This document shows positions 1 through 9,509 of a DNA stretch of 64,000 nt, one piece after another. The stretch's first letter is position 1, and the number at the start of each line of letters is the position of its first letter. This DNA comes from Bremerella sp. TYQ1. Lineage in GTDB: Bacteria; Planctomycetota; Planctomycetia; Pirellulales; Pirellulaceae. Where the stretch lies: the NCBI RefSeq assembly GCF_020150455.1, contig NZ_CP083740.1:1488001-1552000 (forward strand), in the 5' to 3' direction. The notes below the pieces were generated by a model, which ran no database searches, was not told where the DNA came from, and saw only the letters and a program-made list of their open reading frames with translations. The translations under genes and the position numbers were made by a program.

Positions 1-488
1 AAGTTTTTCGGTTCGCCTTCCCAGCCGCCGTGGTTATACAAACCGAGTGGTAGGTTTTGCTTCTGAGTCCGCTGGGCAATTTCTTTTAACTGCCGAGCCG
101 CTTGCTCCACTTTTTGCTCTTCGTTTTCACGATCGGTCCGGGGAATCATCTCCCAGATCTGTGGGTGAAGGTCATACTTCTCGAACAAGCGAAACGCTTC
201 AGGGTGATACCGCCAAAACGCAAAGAATTCGATTCCATGTTTTCGATACGCCTGAATTTCGGCCTCGAAAGCAGGAACATGCTCAGCACGCCAATCATAA
301 GCACAACGCTTTAAGCCAAGCTGCTGAAGCATCTCCGCACGCTCTTCCGGCGTACGTTTCGCGGCATCGAAAGGAACGATGCACCACGCGACCAGGTTAT
401 CTTGCTTCAGCACCTCAGGCTCGCCACCACAGACTTCCGATCCGAAAAACAGCAGAAGCATGACCAGAAAAGTTGAGCAGCGAAGCAC
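1..488 (-). CDS. Exported protein of unknown function, possibly TIM-barrel-like (5' part only)
   Basis: The reading frame starts at a GTG at 488 (AGAAGG about 7 nt upstream) and runs off the left edge, so only about 162 N-terminal residues are visible. Residues 1-20 form a hydrophobic signal peptide (CSTFLVMLLLFFG), then the mature part begins. The visible body has segments such as AYDWRAEHVPAFEAEI and FFAFWRYHP. These resemble the barrel start of sugar-phosphate isomerase/epimerase-like proteins common in planctomycetes, but this is an impression from the pattern, not a recognised catalytic motif. It lies 19 nt downstream of the DUF1501 gene on the same strand and may be the last gene of that operon. 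The gene is real by codon pattern; its function is open. Confidence 0.6.
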   Translation of the reverse strand, partial: MLRCSTFLVMLLLFFGSEVCGGEPEVLKQDNLVAWCIVPFDAAKRTPEERAEMLQQLGLKRCAYDWRAEHVPAFEAEIQAYRKHGIEFFAFWRYHPEAFRLFEKYDLHPQIWEMIPRTDRENEEQKVEQAARQLKEIAQRTQKQNLPLGLYNHGGWEGEPKN

Positions 489-507
489 GAGTGCACCTTC
501 TATAAGA

Positions 508-1905
508 CTAAGCAATTAATTCTGGAATGACTTTGCCGCCAAACTGGCTTAGCTGTTTGAAGCGACCGGCGTGATAGAACGTCAGCTTGTTGTCATCCAG
601 CCCCAGAAGCCTCAGCAGCGTAACATGGAAGTCGCGAATATGGGCGACATTTTCGATCGCTTCCATTCCTGTCTCATCGGTGGCCCCGATCGTATGCCCG
701 GCGTTTACGCCGCCACCGGCAAGCCAGTACGTCATCGCGTGTGGATTGTGATCTCTTCCATAGGCCGTTCCACCGCGCACACCATTGTCAGGCGTTCTGC
801 CGAATTCACCGCACCAAACAATCAGCGTTTCGTCGAGTAACCCTGATCGTTTCAAATCTTGAATCAACGCAGCAATCGGCTGATCGACCGCTTCTACAAG
901 ATTGCCGTGTGCTCTTTCGATGTAGTCGTGACTATCCCACGAGCCATGATAGAGCTGAACGAACCGCACGCCTTGCTGTACCAACTTACGAGCTAAAAGA
1001 CATTTCCGGCCAAATGAATCGGTCGGTTCTTTTCCTACTCCGTATAAATCAAGCGTTTCTTGAGGCTCCCGTTTTAAGTCGAGCACATCGGGTACTTGCA
1101 TTTGCATACGGAAAGCCAACTCGTAACTTTCCATCCGTGCACTAAGTTCGTCGTGAAAAGGATGTCGCTCAAGGTGCGATTGGTTGAGTTTTGCAATCAG
1201 GTCCAGGTTCTTTCGTTGATGCTTGGCCGATATCCCTTCCGGAGGGAAAAGATCGAGAATCGGGGAACCTTTGGGACGAAGTGGCGTTCCCTGAAATTGG
1301 GCCGGCAAATAGCCGTTACTCCAGTTCGCTGCGCCACCTTGGGGATAACTCACCTCCGGTAGCACAATGAAACCTGGCAAATTGTCATTCTCGGATCCCA
1401 AACCATAATTCACCCAAGCCCCGACTCCAGGATCGCCACCGAAACGATTGCCGCAGTTGAGTTGATACATGGCCGTCGGATGATTGACGCTATCGACTTG
1501 GCATCCTCGATAAAAGCAAATTTCGTCAGCAACGTGGGCCAAGTGACTCCAGTTCTCCGCCATATCAGCGCCAGACTGTCCCACTTTACGAAATTTGAAT
1601 GGGCTTTGTACGTAATAACGCTTGCCGCTTTCCATCGCCGACTTTTGTTCGCCACTTCGCGTGAACTCTTTTAAGTGCAGCTTTTCGAGTTGCGGTTTGG
1701 GATCGAACGTATCGATATGCGACGGGCCGCCTTCCATCGTCAGAAAGATGCAGTTCTTCGCCTTGGCAAGGAAATGAGCTTTCTGACTTAGAGCGTCAGA
1801 GTTGCTTTCTTCCGCGGCTAGGAGCGAACTAAACGCCACGCTACCTAGCGTTGCCCCTAGTCCGTACAAAAACTCGCGTCGACCGGGCACTCGATTAGTA
1901 AACAT
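508..1905 (-). CDS. DUF1501 domain-containing exported protein
   Basis: About 465 residues of the DUF1501 family (alkaline-phosphatase/sulfatase-like fold), which is greatly expanded in planctomycetes. The N-terminus has a Tat-like signal (RREFLYGLGATLGS), so it is probably exported. Family motifs are visible: LTMEGGPSHIDTFDPKP near residue 60, YHGSWDSH, and CGEFGRTP followed by GRDHNP in the C-terminal third, which hold the presumed metal and active-site residues. I chose the ATG at 1905; an in-frame ATG at 1944 would add 13 residues without signal character. The chosen start overlaps the end of the upstream PSCyt1 gene by 11 nt (ATGTTTACTAA), which implies translational coupling. The two families are nearly always paired; the substrate is unknown, with polysaccharide breakdown often suggested. 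Confidence 0.93.
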   Translation of the reverse strand: MFTNRVPGRREFLYGLGATLGSVAFSSLLAAEESNSDALSQKAHFLAKAKNCIFLTMEGGPSHIDTFDPKPQLEKLHLKEFTRSGEQKSAMESGKRYYVQSPFKFRKVGQSGADMAENWSHLAHVADEICFYRGCQVDSVNHPTAMYQLNCGNRFGGDPGVGAWVNYGLGSENDNLPGFIVLPEVSYPQGGAANWSNGYLPAQFQGTPLRPKGSPILDLFPPEGISAKHQRKNLDLIAKLNQSHLERHPFHDELSARMESYELAFRMQMQVPDVLDLKREPQETLDLYGVGKEPTDSFGRKCLLARKLVQQGVRFVQLYHGSWDSHDYIERAHGNLVEAVDQPIAALIQDLKRSGLLDETLIVWCGEFGRTPDNGVRGGTAYGRDHNPHAMTYWLAGGGVNAGHTIGATDETGMEAIENVAHIRDFHVTLLRLLGLDDNKLTFYHAGRFKQLSQFGGKVIPELIA

Positions 1906-4726
1906 AAACGAACTCGTTGGAGTTAAAGATCGCGAGACAAACATCGGCTAGTGCCCGTGTATTGGCATCCACTTGAGATGGTTGAAGATCGGGAACGAAA
2001 TCTTCATACGCATACAATGTCTCGTTGAAAGAAAACTTCTCTCCAGTGTTTTCTTCAACCGCATCGCGGCGGACAACGAGGGGTGCTTCTTGCGGTATAA
2101 GTTCTCGGTCCCGTTGCAGTGCCACCATCTCGGTCCAATGCTGCAGGCAAGCGGCGGACTCTTCGTGGGTTGGATTGCGTCCATAGGCCAATTGGAATAC
2201 CCGATCGATAGCCTGCTTTCCTTGATGACCTTCCTGAAGAACCCGATTGGAAAGTGCGAGTGCGCGATCGTACGAAACGTGGCCATTGAAAAGTGCAAAC
2301 ACCTGAGGCGTCACCGTCGACTCCGTCCGCATCTCACAAGAGAAATCAGGCCCTGGCGCATTGAACACTTCACGAAAAGGATCTGGCAAGCCACGAATTT
2401 TAAGGGCATAGATCGAACGACGATGGCGTTGTTCAGGAAGAGGATTGGGAGTCCAAGCAGAAGCAAATGTTCCCATCACCTGACGCGGTTGCAGTGCTGC
2501 CTCCAAATTCATCTCTGGCCGACAAGGAATGCCACCTAGCTCAGGGTTTAGTTCCCCCGTCGCAAACAGCATCGCATCACGCATCTCTCCTGCCGTTAAA
2601 CGCCTTGGTTGAAATGTCGCGTAACTCGTTCCCAGAGGATCTTTTTCGACAAGCACTTCACGGTCTGGATGCAGACAGCTTCGACGATAGGCTTCACTAA
2701 GCATAATCGTGCGATGCAACTGCTTGATCGACCAGCCAGATTCCACAAACGCGGCCGCTAACCAATCCAATAGAAGTGGATGCGTAGGTCGCTTGCCGGT
2801 AGAGCCGAAATTATTGGGGTTCCCGGCAATCGGTTGCCCCATGTGCCAAAGCCAAATCCGGTTGACGATCGTTCGCGTCGTTAACGGATTGTCAGGGTTC
2901 GTAATCCACTGGGCAAACGCTTTACGTCGTCCCTCGATGCGTTGTGGAATTTCAGGATGTTCAATCTCTCCGAGCACGCTCAGCACGCCAGGCTGAACCT
3001 TCGTTCCCTGGCTGAAGGGATCTCCTCCCGTCAGGATAGATGTTTGTTCTAATTCGCCCTTTTTGAGACGATCGTCGGGCACTCGTAGTGGAGCGCCAAC
3101 CGAACGCAGTGTCGGCGTTTTACCATCGTACACCGCGAGGGCAAACGGCTTATACCGATCCTCTTCCCACTTGAGCCGTTGAAGGCCCTTTCGCGCGACG
3201 CGTTCGTTTCCAAAGTCTTCCGGTTCAAATGCAAGATGCTTCGGAGGAATCTCCGATTCAGGAACTTTCTGTCGCATTAGCGTCTGACGTGTCGCACCGA
3301 AGCGGAGTTTTCCTTTCTGCTTTCCTAAGGCATCACGCCATTTCGTTGGATCAATCTCTCTTTCGGCCAACCATGCTTCCACCGCAGCCAATTGTTTTTC
3401 GTCAAGCTGGGCAAGCATTGCATTATGTTCTTCTCGCCGCTGTTGAAGATACTTTGCTTCTTCAAAACCAGAAGTGTTTTCAACGTCGAGGAACTCGGCT
3501 TTCCGTTCGGCTAACTGAGTCGTCGCGAAAACGGCCTGGATCGAGTAGTAGTCGTGCGTAGGGACAGGATCAAACTTATGATCATGGCATCGCGCACACT
3601 GAAGTGAATGCGCCAGGAATGTTTCACCGACGCTGTTGGTGACGTCATCCAGAAAACGCTGTCGGGCGATTTTCTCAACTTCCATCCCAGTCAATTCCCA
3701 CGGCCCCATACGTAGAAATCCGGTTGCAACAATCGCTTCTGAATTGTCTGGATCTATTTCATCACCGGCGATCTGTTCACGTACAAATTGATCGTAGGGT
3801 TTGTCGCTATTGAAACTGCGTATGACGTAATCGCGATAACGCCACGCGTTGCCCCGTTCAAAATCGTTCGCGAATCCTGACGAGTCTGCATAGCGCGCGA
3901 CGTCCAGCCAATGCTGGGCCATGCGTTCGCCGTAGTGAGGCGATGCCAACAACCGATCCACTACCTTCTCGAAAGCGAGCACATCCGGCGCGGGATCGTC
4001 AACAAACCGTTGGATCTCCTGAGGAGTCGGAGGGAGTCCAGTCAAGTCGAACGTGGCCCGACGAATCAACGTCACTCGGTCAGCAGCAGGCGCCACGGAA
4101 AGCCATTCCGGCAATCTCGCCACAACGAACGCATCGATCGGCGAAGCAGCATCAACGCTGGGAACTTTTGGCTTCTCTACTTTTTGATAGGCCCAGAGGG
4201 CTTCCGGTTTATACTTGCGATTCGCCCACGCTTCGGACAACGCGCCCACGGTTTTCACCGTGATGCCATCTTCGGCCGACCATTTATCGGCAAACTTCGC
4301 GCTGATCTCATCGCTCCGAGCTTTATCAGGCCATGGCGCCCCAAGCTCGATCCACTTTTCGACCCAACCAATTTGTTCAGACGTTAGCTTCTCTGCTTCT
4401 TTCGGAGGCATTGCGGACCATCCTGAGTCGTCACGGCGCAATGCCAATAGTAAAGGGCTAAACTCAGGACTTCCTGCACTGATTGCAGGCTCGCCACTAT
4501 CGCCCCCCGCCAGCAACGCTTCGAGCGAACGCAGATCGAGCCCGCCCTCGATTTCATCTTCATTTCGACCATGGCAGGCCAGACACTTATCGGCCAACAA
4601 GGGCGCAACGCGACGTACGAAAAGCGTCTCGGCTTCGTATTCGTCTGCCGACACCGGCGCAACAAAAGCCAATAGGCATATAGGAACAAGATGCCGAGCT
4701 AGGGCCGAGAAGAAGACCGTTCGCAT
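1895..4726 (-). CDS. PSCyt1-DUF1549-DUF1553 planctomycete cytochrome c protein
   Basis: 943 residues with a Sec signal peptide (residues 1-27). Next is a planctomycete-type cytochrome c domain with one heme site (CLACHG, about residue 52) and the AMPPKEAEKL loop. A DUF1549 domain (about 190-400) follows and contains a second CxxCH (CARCHDH). The C-terminal DUF1553 domain (about 600-930) ends in SNEFVYVY, typical of the family. The protein should be periplasmic and redox-active; it pairs with the DUF1501 gene downstream, whose start it overlaps by 11 nt. The family is a planctomycete hallmark with no established reaction. A coiled-coil-like, charged linker lies around residues 420-480. Confidence 0.93.
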   Translation of the reverse strand: MRTVFFSALARHLVPICLLAFVAPVSADEYEAETLFVRRVAPLLADKCLACHGRNEDEIEGGLDLRSLEALLAGGDSGEPAISAGSPEFSPLLLALRRDDSGWSAMPPKEAEKLTSEQIGWVEKWIELGAPWPDKARSDEISAKFADKWSAEDGITVKTVGALSEAWANRKYKPEALWAYQKVEKPKVPSVDAASPIDAFVVARLPEWLSVAPAADRVTLIRRATFDLTGLPPTPQEIQRFVDDPAPDVLAFEKVVDRLLASPHYGERMAQHWLDVARYADSSGFANDFERGNAWRYRDYVIRSFNSDKPYDQFVREQIAGDEIDPDNSEAIVATGFLRMGPWELTGMEVEKIARQRFLDDVTNSVGETFLAHSLQCARCHDHKFDPVPTHDYYSIQAVFATTQLAERKAEFLDVENTSGFEEAKYLQQRREEHNAMLAQLDEKQLAAVEAWLAEREIDPTKWRDALGKQKGKLRFGATRQTLMRQKVPESEIPPKHLAFEPEDFGNERVARKGLQRLKWEEDRYKPFALAVYDGKTPTLRSVGAPLRVPDDRLKKGELEQTSILTGGDPFSQGTKVQPGVLSVLGEIEHPEIPQRIEGRRKAFAQWITNPDNPLTTRTIVNRIWLWHMGQPIAGNPNNFGSTGKRPTHPLLLDWLAAAFVESGWSIKQLHRTIMLSEAYRRSCLHPDREVLVEKDPLGTSYATFQPRRLTAGEMRDAMLFATGELNPELGGIPCRPEMNLEAALQPRQVMGTFASAWTPNPLPEQRHRRSIYALKIRGLPDPFREVFNAPGPDFSCEMRTESTVTPQVFALFNGHVSYDRALALSNRVLQEGHQGKQAIDRVFQLAYGRNPTHEESAACLQHWTEMVALQRDRELIPQEAPLVVRRDAVEENTGEKFSFNETLYAYEDFVPDLQPSQVDANTRALADVCLAIFNSNEFVYVY

Positions 4727-4824
4727 GGGGCTTACCAGGAATGGAGCGCAATGTGGTTAGGTAGGAAGTTGTCCTTCAGTATAGAGAGAAGAAAGAAATT
4801 TGTCACGAGAAGTCGATTTTTCCC

Positions 4825-5676
4825 TTACCGCTTTTCACCCCGCCGCAGTTTCTCTAATTCATCGTGATAATGCTGACGAATTTCCTGAAGATCGACTGTC
4901 GGTTCCGGAAACGACATATCAAACGATTCAAGCGCGGTAATCAAAATCTTGGCAACCACAAAGTTTCGGAACCATTTTCGATTCGCAGGAATGATGAACC
5001 AAGGGGCATGCTCTGGACTGCACTTGGTCAAAGCATCCTCAAAGGCTCGACTGTATTCGTTCCAGAAAGGACGTTCCGAGTAGTCAGCATCGCTAATTTT
5101 CCAATGCTTCGCAGGCTTGTCTAACCGCTTCTTGAAACGCTCGAGTTGTTCTTCCTCGTCGATATGCAGATAGAACTTCAAAATGTGCGTGCCGTTTTCC
5201 CAAAGCATTTTTTCAAAGTTGTTGATCTGCTCGTATCGACGCTGCCAAACTTTCTTAGGCACCATGTTATGAACACGCTGGATCAATACTTCTTCGTAGT
5301 GCGAACGATTAAACACCGCGACATGGCCAAAGCGAGGTGTGGCCTTGTGACATCTCCAAAGAAAGTCATGTTCCGACTCTTCCGTTGATGGTACTTTGAA
5401 ACTCGTGACGGCGCATCCTTGCGGATTCATCGCACGCAGCACGTGTCGGATCGTGCCATCTTTTCCCGCGGCGTCGCGCCCTTGCAAACAAATCAATAGC
5501 GAACGTTTCCGCTCGGCATACAGTTGATACTGCAATTCTCGAATGCGATCGCGCATCCGCAGCAATTCTGCCTCGGCCTCTTCGCGATTGTCGTAAAGCT
5601 CTTTGGCGGATGGATCGACTTTATCCAAATTCAGCTTGCTATTGGGCTGTACACGAAACTGCTCGTAGAAATTCAT
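4825..5676 (-). CDS. ppk2: PPK2-family polyphosphate:nucleotide phosphotransferase
   Basis: 283 residues, normal size for a one-domain PPK2. The Walker A loop (CLQGRDAAGKDG) is near residue 65, the Walker B-like motif (VFNRSHYEEVLIQRVH) near 120, and a lysine/arginine-rich lid (RFKKRLDKPAKHWKIS) near 180. These enzymes move phosphate between inorganic polyphosphate and nucleoside phosphates in the cytoplasm. Direction and nucleotide preference cannot be read from the sequence; the NRSHYEEV form matches the PPK2-related subgroup annotated as polyphosphate:AMP/ADP phosphotransferase. It stands alone on the minus strand, 98 nt from the start of the PSCyt1 gene and 67 nt from the transporter gene. 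Confidence 0.92.
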   Translation of the reverse strand: MNFYEQFRVQPNSKLNLDKVDPSAKELYDNREEAEAELLRMRDRIRELQYQLYAERKRSLLICLQGRDAAGKDGTIRHVLRAMNPQGCAVTSFKVPSTEESEHDFLWRCHKATPRFGHVAVFNRSHYEEVLIQRVHNMVPKKVWQRRYEQINNFEKMLWENGTHILKFYLHIDEEEQLERFKKRLDKPAKHWKISDADYSERPFWNEYSRAFEDALTKCSPEHAPWFIIPANRKWFRNFVVAKILITALESFDMSFPEPTVDLQEIRQHYHDELEKLRRGEKR

Positions 5677-5743
5677 GGTGGACCTTGCGGGCTAAAACAA
5701 TGCGGTTTGCTTCCTGTGTTTTAGCGGCTTTCGGCCATTTTCC

Positions 5744-7114
5744 CTAGCCAATTTTAGAAGGCTCGTGTTCAGCAGCTTCCAAGCTTTCCGTCGTGCATTC
5801 CTGGCTCGCGTCATCCGCACGCTCTCTGGCGATTCTCTCTTCGCGAATAAAATACCATCCACTAATAAGGAGCGAGACAAATCCAACGCACGACATCACC
5901 AACGAGAAGTTGATAAAGAAACTGAGACGAGACTGCTCAGATTCCCAAAGGTCTTTGTAAATTTGAATACCTGCCGATCCGGTGTAGCCAAGTGAATCGA
6001 TCAGGTAAATCGCGAAGACAGATGTGCCGGTTGCCTTTGTCGCGGCAAAAATTCGATCGAAGAGAACCGTGTAAGGGACGTATGCCAAATAGGCCCCCAG
6101 CCCGACAAGCATCATCCAGCTCAGACCGCCGAGCCATCCCGACTGAAGTGCCAACGTGCTTGCACCCATCAGTAGCGAACCGACCAGCATGATGGCGAAA
6201 GTCGCCAGCAAAGCATGCCGGTTATGACGAAACAGGCTGAGCATTCCGAGCGTGATCGTGATAACTACCGCACTGACAAACTCTATCTGAGTGAAGATCC
6301 CAGGGATCTTTGCCAGATCAAGCTCTTTAAGAATTTCAATCGCGTAGTTGTCACGAAAGTCACGAAATGCCGTCAATAGAACATAAACAAAACTAAGCAT
6401 CACGAGTCCGGTCGAGAAGTGAGCTAAGAAATTCCATTGCTCGCGGGTCGACATTGCCTTCCGCTCCGAACGCTCAAGCTGATCTTGTTTCGAAGGCTTC
6501 GGCAAAGCATCCAACAGCCAGGCAGACAAAATCAACGGAGGCAGAAACAGGAGGCCAACGCAGAATGGCATCCAAAACGGATCGACGGCAACGTAATCCA
6601 ACATCCAGCGTCCGGCATCTTTGACGATTCCCGTCGCGACAATATACGAGCAGCTTAGCGTTGCGACGAGCAATTCTGTCGCACGACGACCTTCGAGGTA
6701 CCGCATCGCCAATCCCCAGACCATGCCCAGCGGCAGCCCGTTACCGAAGATGGCGACGACTTTCCAGTTCATCGGTAAGATCGCGAAACCGAGCAATGCC
6801 AGCTCTGCGAAAACAACCAGGCTGATTGTTGCGACGAATAGTTGCTCTCGTTTCAACTGCGAACAAAACTTGATTCCAACGTATTTGGAAATCACGTAGC
6901 CAAACAACTGGCTAAGCACGAGGGCGGTCTTCAACTCGACGCCTGTGTCAGCAAATTCATATCCAGCATACGTAGCGACTGCCAACGGTTTACGAAACGC
7001 ATACATGCAGAAGTAAACTGTGAAGGATGTCACCGAGGCAAACAGGATAGTGGTCCAAGCGCTGGAACGCTCCAGGAAATCGTGAAGTCCTTGATTTCCG
7101 CGTGTCCAATTCAT
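5744..7114 (-). CDS. DUF5690-family major-facilitator-like transporter
   Basis: About 456 residues with some 12 hydrophobic segments in two bundles separated by a charged loop (KPSKQDQLERSERKAMS, about residue 225). This is the layout of a major facilitator. The early segment FTVYFCMYAFRKPLAVATY and the following GYVISKYVGIKF are typical of DUF5690 proteins. The start at 7114 is fixed by an ATGA overlap with the stop codon of the regulator gene (7111); an in-frame upstream start at 7180 would lie inside that gene. The coupling suggests that the regulator controls import of a sugar or sugar-like solute by this protein. The substrate is unknown. Confidence 0.85.
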   Translation of the reverse strand: MNWTRGNQGLHDFLERSSAWTTILFASVTSFTVYFCMYAFRKPLAVATYAGYEFADTGVELKTALVLSQLFGYVISKYVGIKFCSQLKREQLFVATISLVVFAELALLGFAILPMNWKVVAIFGNGLPLGMVWGLAMRYLEGRRATELLVATLSCSYIVATGIVKDAGRWMLDYVAVDPFWMPFCVGLLFLPPLILSAWLLDALPKPSKQDQLERSERKAMSTREQWNFLAHFSTGLVMLSFVYVLLTAFRDFRDNYAIEILKELDLAKIPGIFTQIEFVSAVVITITLGMLSLFRHNRHALLATFAIMLVGSLLMGASTLALQSGWLGGLSWMMLVGLGAYLAYVPYTVLFDRIFAATKATGTSVFAIYLIDSLGYTGSAGIQIYKDLWESEQSRLSFFINFSLVMSCVGFVSLLISGWYFIREERIARERADDASQECTTESLEAAEHEPSKIG

Positions 7115-8262
7115 GAGATTCGTCTGCTTCTGCGGTACTGGCTCGGCGAGACGTCGAGTTCGCGACGGAATGCGCGGCACATCACTTCCGGCGAGTCAAA
7201 ACCACATCGCGCTGCAATATCGGCAATCGACAGTACCGATCGATCCAACAGTTGTTTGGCCATATCGAGCCGAACCGACATGATCTGTTTACTTGGCGAT
7301 ACATCTAGATACCGGTCGAACAGCTGCTCTAACAATCGCCGCGATGTGCCTGCTTGTTCGGCGAGATCGGCAACCTGAATCGGCCGATGATAATTGTCCC
7401 GAACAAAACGCAAAGCACTAACCAGCCGATCATCGGGAAGGACTGTCCAATCAGTTGACTGCTCGGAAATAACGTTGGTTGGAGATATCGTCACCACGGC
7501 ACTTCCATCTTCTTCTCCCTGCATAATACGATCGAGCAGGGAAGCGGCTTGGTAGCCGACGCTTTCTGCCGCGTTGTCCAGCATTGAAAGCTTGGGACGC
7601 GTGATGCTACTAGCGATCTCGTCATACTCAGCTGCCAGTACAGCAATCGACTCCGGGACACCAAGTCCAACGTACTTCGCGGCCTCGATCAACTGACGAG
7701 ATGTCTGGGTATCGATGGCCAAGATCGCACAGGGAGTCGGTAACGTTATCAACCATTTTCCCAAAGTTCGAATCTGGTCAATCCATGGCTCATCGCGATC
7801 GATCCCTGTCGCGGGGTAGGTATGGCACTGGTATCCCGCTTTGGCCAGAAACTGCGAATAAGCGCGGCCGAACAAGTCGTCGTAATTTGGACGCCAATGC
7901 GAACCACAGTAGGCGAAATGGGTGTACTTTTTCTCTAAGTAGTATTTCGCGGCCAGCCTTCCGCTCTCTTCTTCATCCAATGTACATCGCGCGATCGAAC
8001 CTGGACCGTAGTCGTACCAAGACACATTCACGCACGGAATTTCTGCCGCCAAGATTTCGTTGGCAAGCTGCGCATTGTTGACACGCCCGATCACGCCATC
8101 GGCATCCCAACCTTTCGGAAGTCGCAGAGGCTCGAACTTACCGCGTGGTTCTAGAAAGACATTCCAAGGTTCGCCACATTCATCGAGATAGGTTCCCACT
8201 CCGCGCACCATCCCAGAGCCCCATCCAGTTGACGTTTCTATCAGGACGATCACGTTTTTCAT
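7111..8262 (-). CDS. XylR-like transcriptional regulator (LacI-type sensor, AraC-type DNA-binding domain)
   Basis: 383 residues. The N-terminal 270 residues form a periplasmic-binding-protein-like sugar sensor. The C-terminal 100 residues form an AraC-type double helix-turn-helix (VADLAEQAGTSRRLLEQLF and IADIAARCGFDSPEVMCRAF, ending in SPSQYRRS). This domain order matches E. coli XylR, of which planctomycetes have many paralogues with other ligands. The starting segment VIVLIETSTGWGSGMVRGV is typical of that group. It is translationally coupled to the DUF5690 transporter downstream and probably regulates it in response to a carbohydrate. Confidence 0.9.
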   Translation of the reverse strand: MKNVIVLIETSTGWGSGMVRGVGTYLDECGEPWNVFLEPRGKFEPLRLPKGWDADGVIGRVNNAQLANEILAAEIPCVNVSWYDYGPGSIARCTLDEEESGRLAAKYYLEKKYTHFAYCGSHWRPNYDDLFGRAYSQFLAKAGYQCHTYPATGIDRDEPWIDQIRTLGKWLITLPTPCAILAIDTQTSRQLIEAAKYVGLGVPESIAVLAAEYDEIASSITRPKLSMLDNAAESVGYQAASLLDRIMQGEEDGSAVVTISPTNVISEQSTDWTVLPDDRLVSALRFVRDNYHRPIQVADLAEQAGTSRRLLEQLFDRYLDVSPSKQIMSVRLDMAKQLLDRSVLSIADIAARCGFDSPEVMCRAFRRELDVSPSQYRRSRRIS

Positions 8263-8412
8263 GCGAAATACTTCGTTACCTATCGATCTTCTCAGGCAGT
8301 ACTCGGGCTGCGCATTTCGTCATTATATCTTTCGCATGGATGGGTGGTGAGCTACGCAGTATCGTGCAATACGCATGCTTTGGCCATGTCTGCGCTCGAA
8401 ATTAAGCGGCCC

Positions 8413-8427
8413 TTAACGATACGTTAA
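8413..8427. promoter_or_regulatory. Candidate operator, dyad TTAACG-ATA-CGTTAA
   Basis: A perfect 6-bp inverted repeat around a 3-nt centre, 22 nt upstream of the ribosome site of the short frame at 8447. Its size and position fit a repressor site for the downstream DUF1559 unit or the divergent regulator gene. No matching factor can be named. Confidence 0.35.
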
Positions 8428-8446
8428 CACATTCAAGGAGAAAAAT

Positions 8447-8515
8447 GTGAATTTAAGCCTTATTGCGCGAATCGTCTCGAACATTGCGCAAATGGCCGTG
8501 GAGTCTCCAACATAG
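8447..8515 (+). CDS. Possible 22-residue leader peptide
   Basis: A GTG-started frame of 22 codons preceded by AAGGAG at 8435-8440 with ideal spacing. The better-looking ATG at 8445 is followed at once by TGA, so an ATG-stop and the GTG start overlap under one ribosome site. The peptide ([20 protein letters not shown]) has no known family. It could be a leader for the DUF1559 gene 149 nt downstream, or chance. Confidence 0.25.
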   Translation: MNLSLIARIVSNIAQMAVESPT

Positions 8516-8663
8516 ATTCGCAAAATGGCAACCGTTGCGAGCAGTCGTCGCTACCGTGGCAATGCCTCTGTTGCACTTATGCAGTTGCCGACTGCCTGGC
8601 ATCGAAGGAATTCGTGGGGGACGAATTCACACATTCATTTCGTTCATATTTGGGGAACTCAGC

Positions 8664-9509
8664 ATGTCTCGTTACCGAATGCAAAAGGCATTCACCCTAG
8701 TCGAACTTCTTGTGGTGATCGCCATTATTGGTGTCCTGATTGCCTTACTGCTGCCGGCCGTGCAACAAGCACGCGATGCCGCTCGGCGTATGGAAACGAT
8801 GAATAAGTTCAAGCAGATTGGCCTCGCCACCCATAACTTTCACGATGTATTCGGCGACTTGCCTCCCTCTGTCGTCACCGCAACCGGTGAGAAATACAAT
8901 CGCGGATCGGCGCTTCTTCTCATTTTGCCATACGTCGAACAAAGCGCTCTGGGACGTCAAGCATTTGATTCCGGCGACTTCTATGCTGCGTATCGCGAAC
9001 CGGTTCCGCTTTACACCAACCCAACCGACTGGACCAACGGTGGTAACCCAACGCTGACCGATGCCGGCTGGGGAGACTATGGCGTCACCGGCTTCGCCGC
9101 TAATTACACGGCCATGGGGCATATCGACTCAGGCGATGATCAATCAAACGACTTGGGAAGTATCACCGACGGTACGTCCAACACGATCTTCTATGCCGAG
9201 AAGTTCACCAAGTGCGAAACGTCGACGCTGTACTACAACATTTGGGCGTACGGTGACGCGGGCTGGTATGAATGGAACCCCGTCTTTGCCGCCTACATTA
9301 CAGGCCCAGCATCCAAGTTCCAAGTCAATCCAACCTCCGGCAATGCAAGTGCGACTTGCAATCCTCAGCTTGCTCAAAGTCCGCGGTCTAGTGGCATCTT
9401 GATCACCCTCGGCGACGGAAGTACTCGACATCTCAACGCGACTATCGACGAGGACGTTTGGTGGGCACTTTGCACACCCGATCAAGGGGAGGTAAGCAGC
9501 TTTGAATAA
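8664..9509 (+). CDS. DUF1559 domain-containing pseudopilin-like protein
   Basis: 281 residues. The N-terminus has a type IV pilin/type II secretion pseudopilin methylation motif ([20 protein letters not shown]), cleaved before the F, and then the amphipathic helix [15 protein letters not shown]. The rest is the DUF1559 beta-rich domain with the family signatures [25 protein letters not shown] and [10 protein letters not shown]. The ATG at 8664 has GGGGA 8 nt upstream; the frame is open further upstream without pilin character. These proteins are exported and probably form surface or secretion pseudopili in planctomycetes. The stop overlaps the following lipoprotein gene by 8 nt. Confidence 0.93.
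   Translation: MSRYRMQKAFTLVELLVVIAIIGVLIALLLPAVQQARDAARRMETMNKFKQIGLATHNFHDVFGDLPPSVVTATGEKYNRGSALLLILPYVEQSALGRQAFDSGDFYAAYREPVPLYTNPTDWTNGGNPTLTDAGWGDYGVTGFAANYTAMGHIDSGDDQSNDLGSITDGTSNTIFYAEKFTKCETSTLYYNIWAYGDAGWYEWNPVFAAYITGPASKFQVNPTSGNASATCNPQLAQSPRSSGILITLGDGSTRHLNATIDEDVWWALCTPDQGEVSSFE

Larger units (their letters stand above)
8263..8663. other. Intergenic region, 401 nt, between divergent genes
   Basis: This holds the promoters of the minus-strand XylR-like regulator and of the plus-strand DUF1559 gene. It contains a 6-3-6 dyad (8413-8427), a short translatable frame with a good ribosome site (8447-8515), and GC-rich repeats of ATTGCGC (8462 and 8483). I see no RNA gene. Confidence 0.5.

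Noticed and set aside
47..463. 138-codon plus-strand frame at the left edge
   Set aside because: It is a shadow of the minus-strand exported protein, which has a signal peptide and natural composition; the plus product is Arg/His/Ser-rich without motif.
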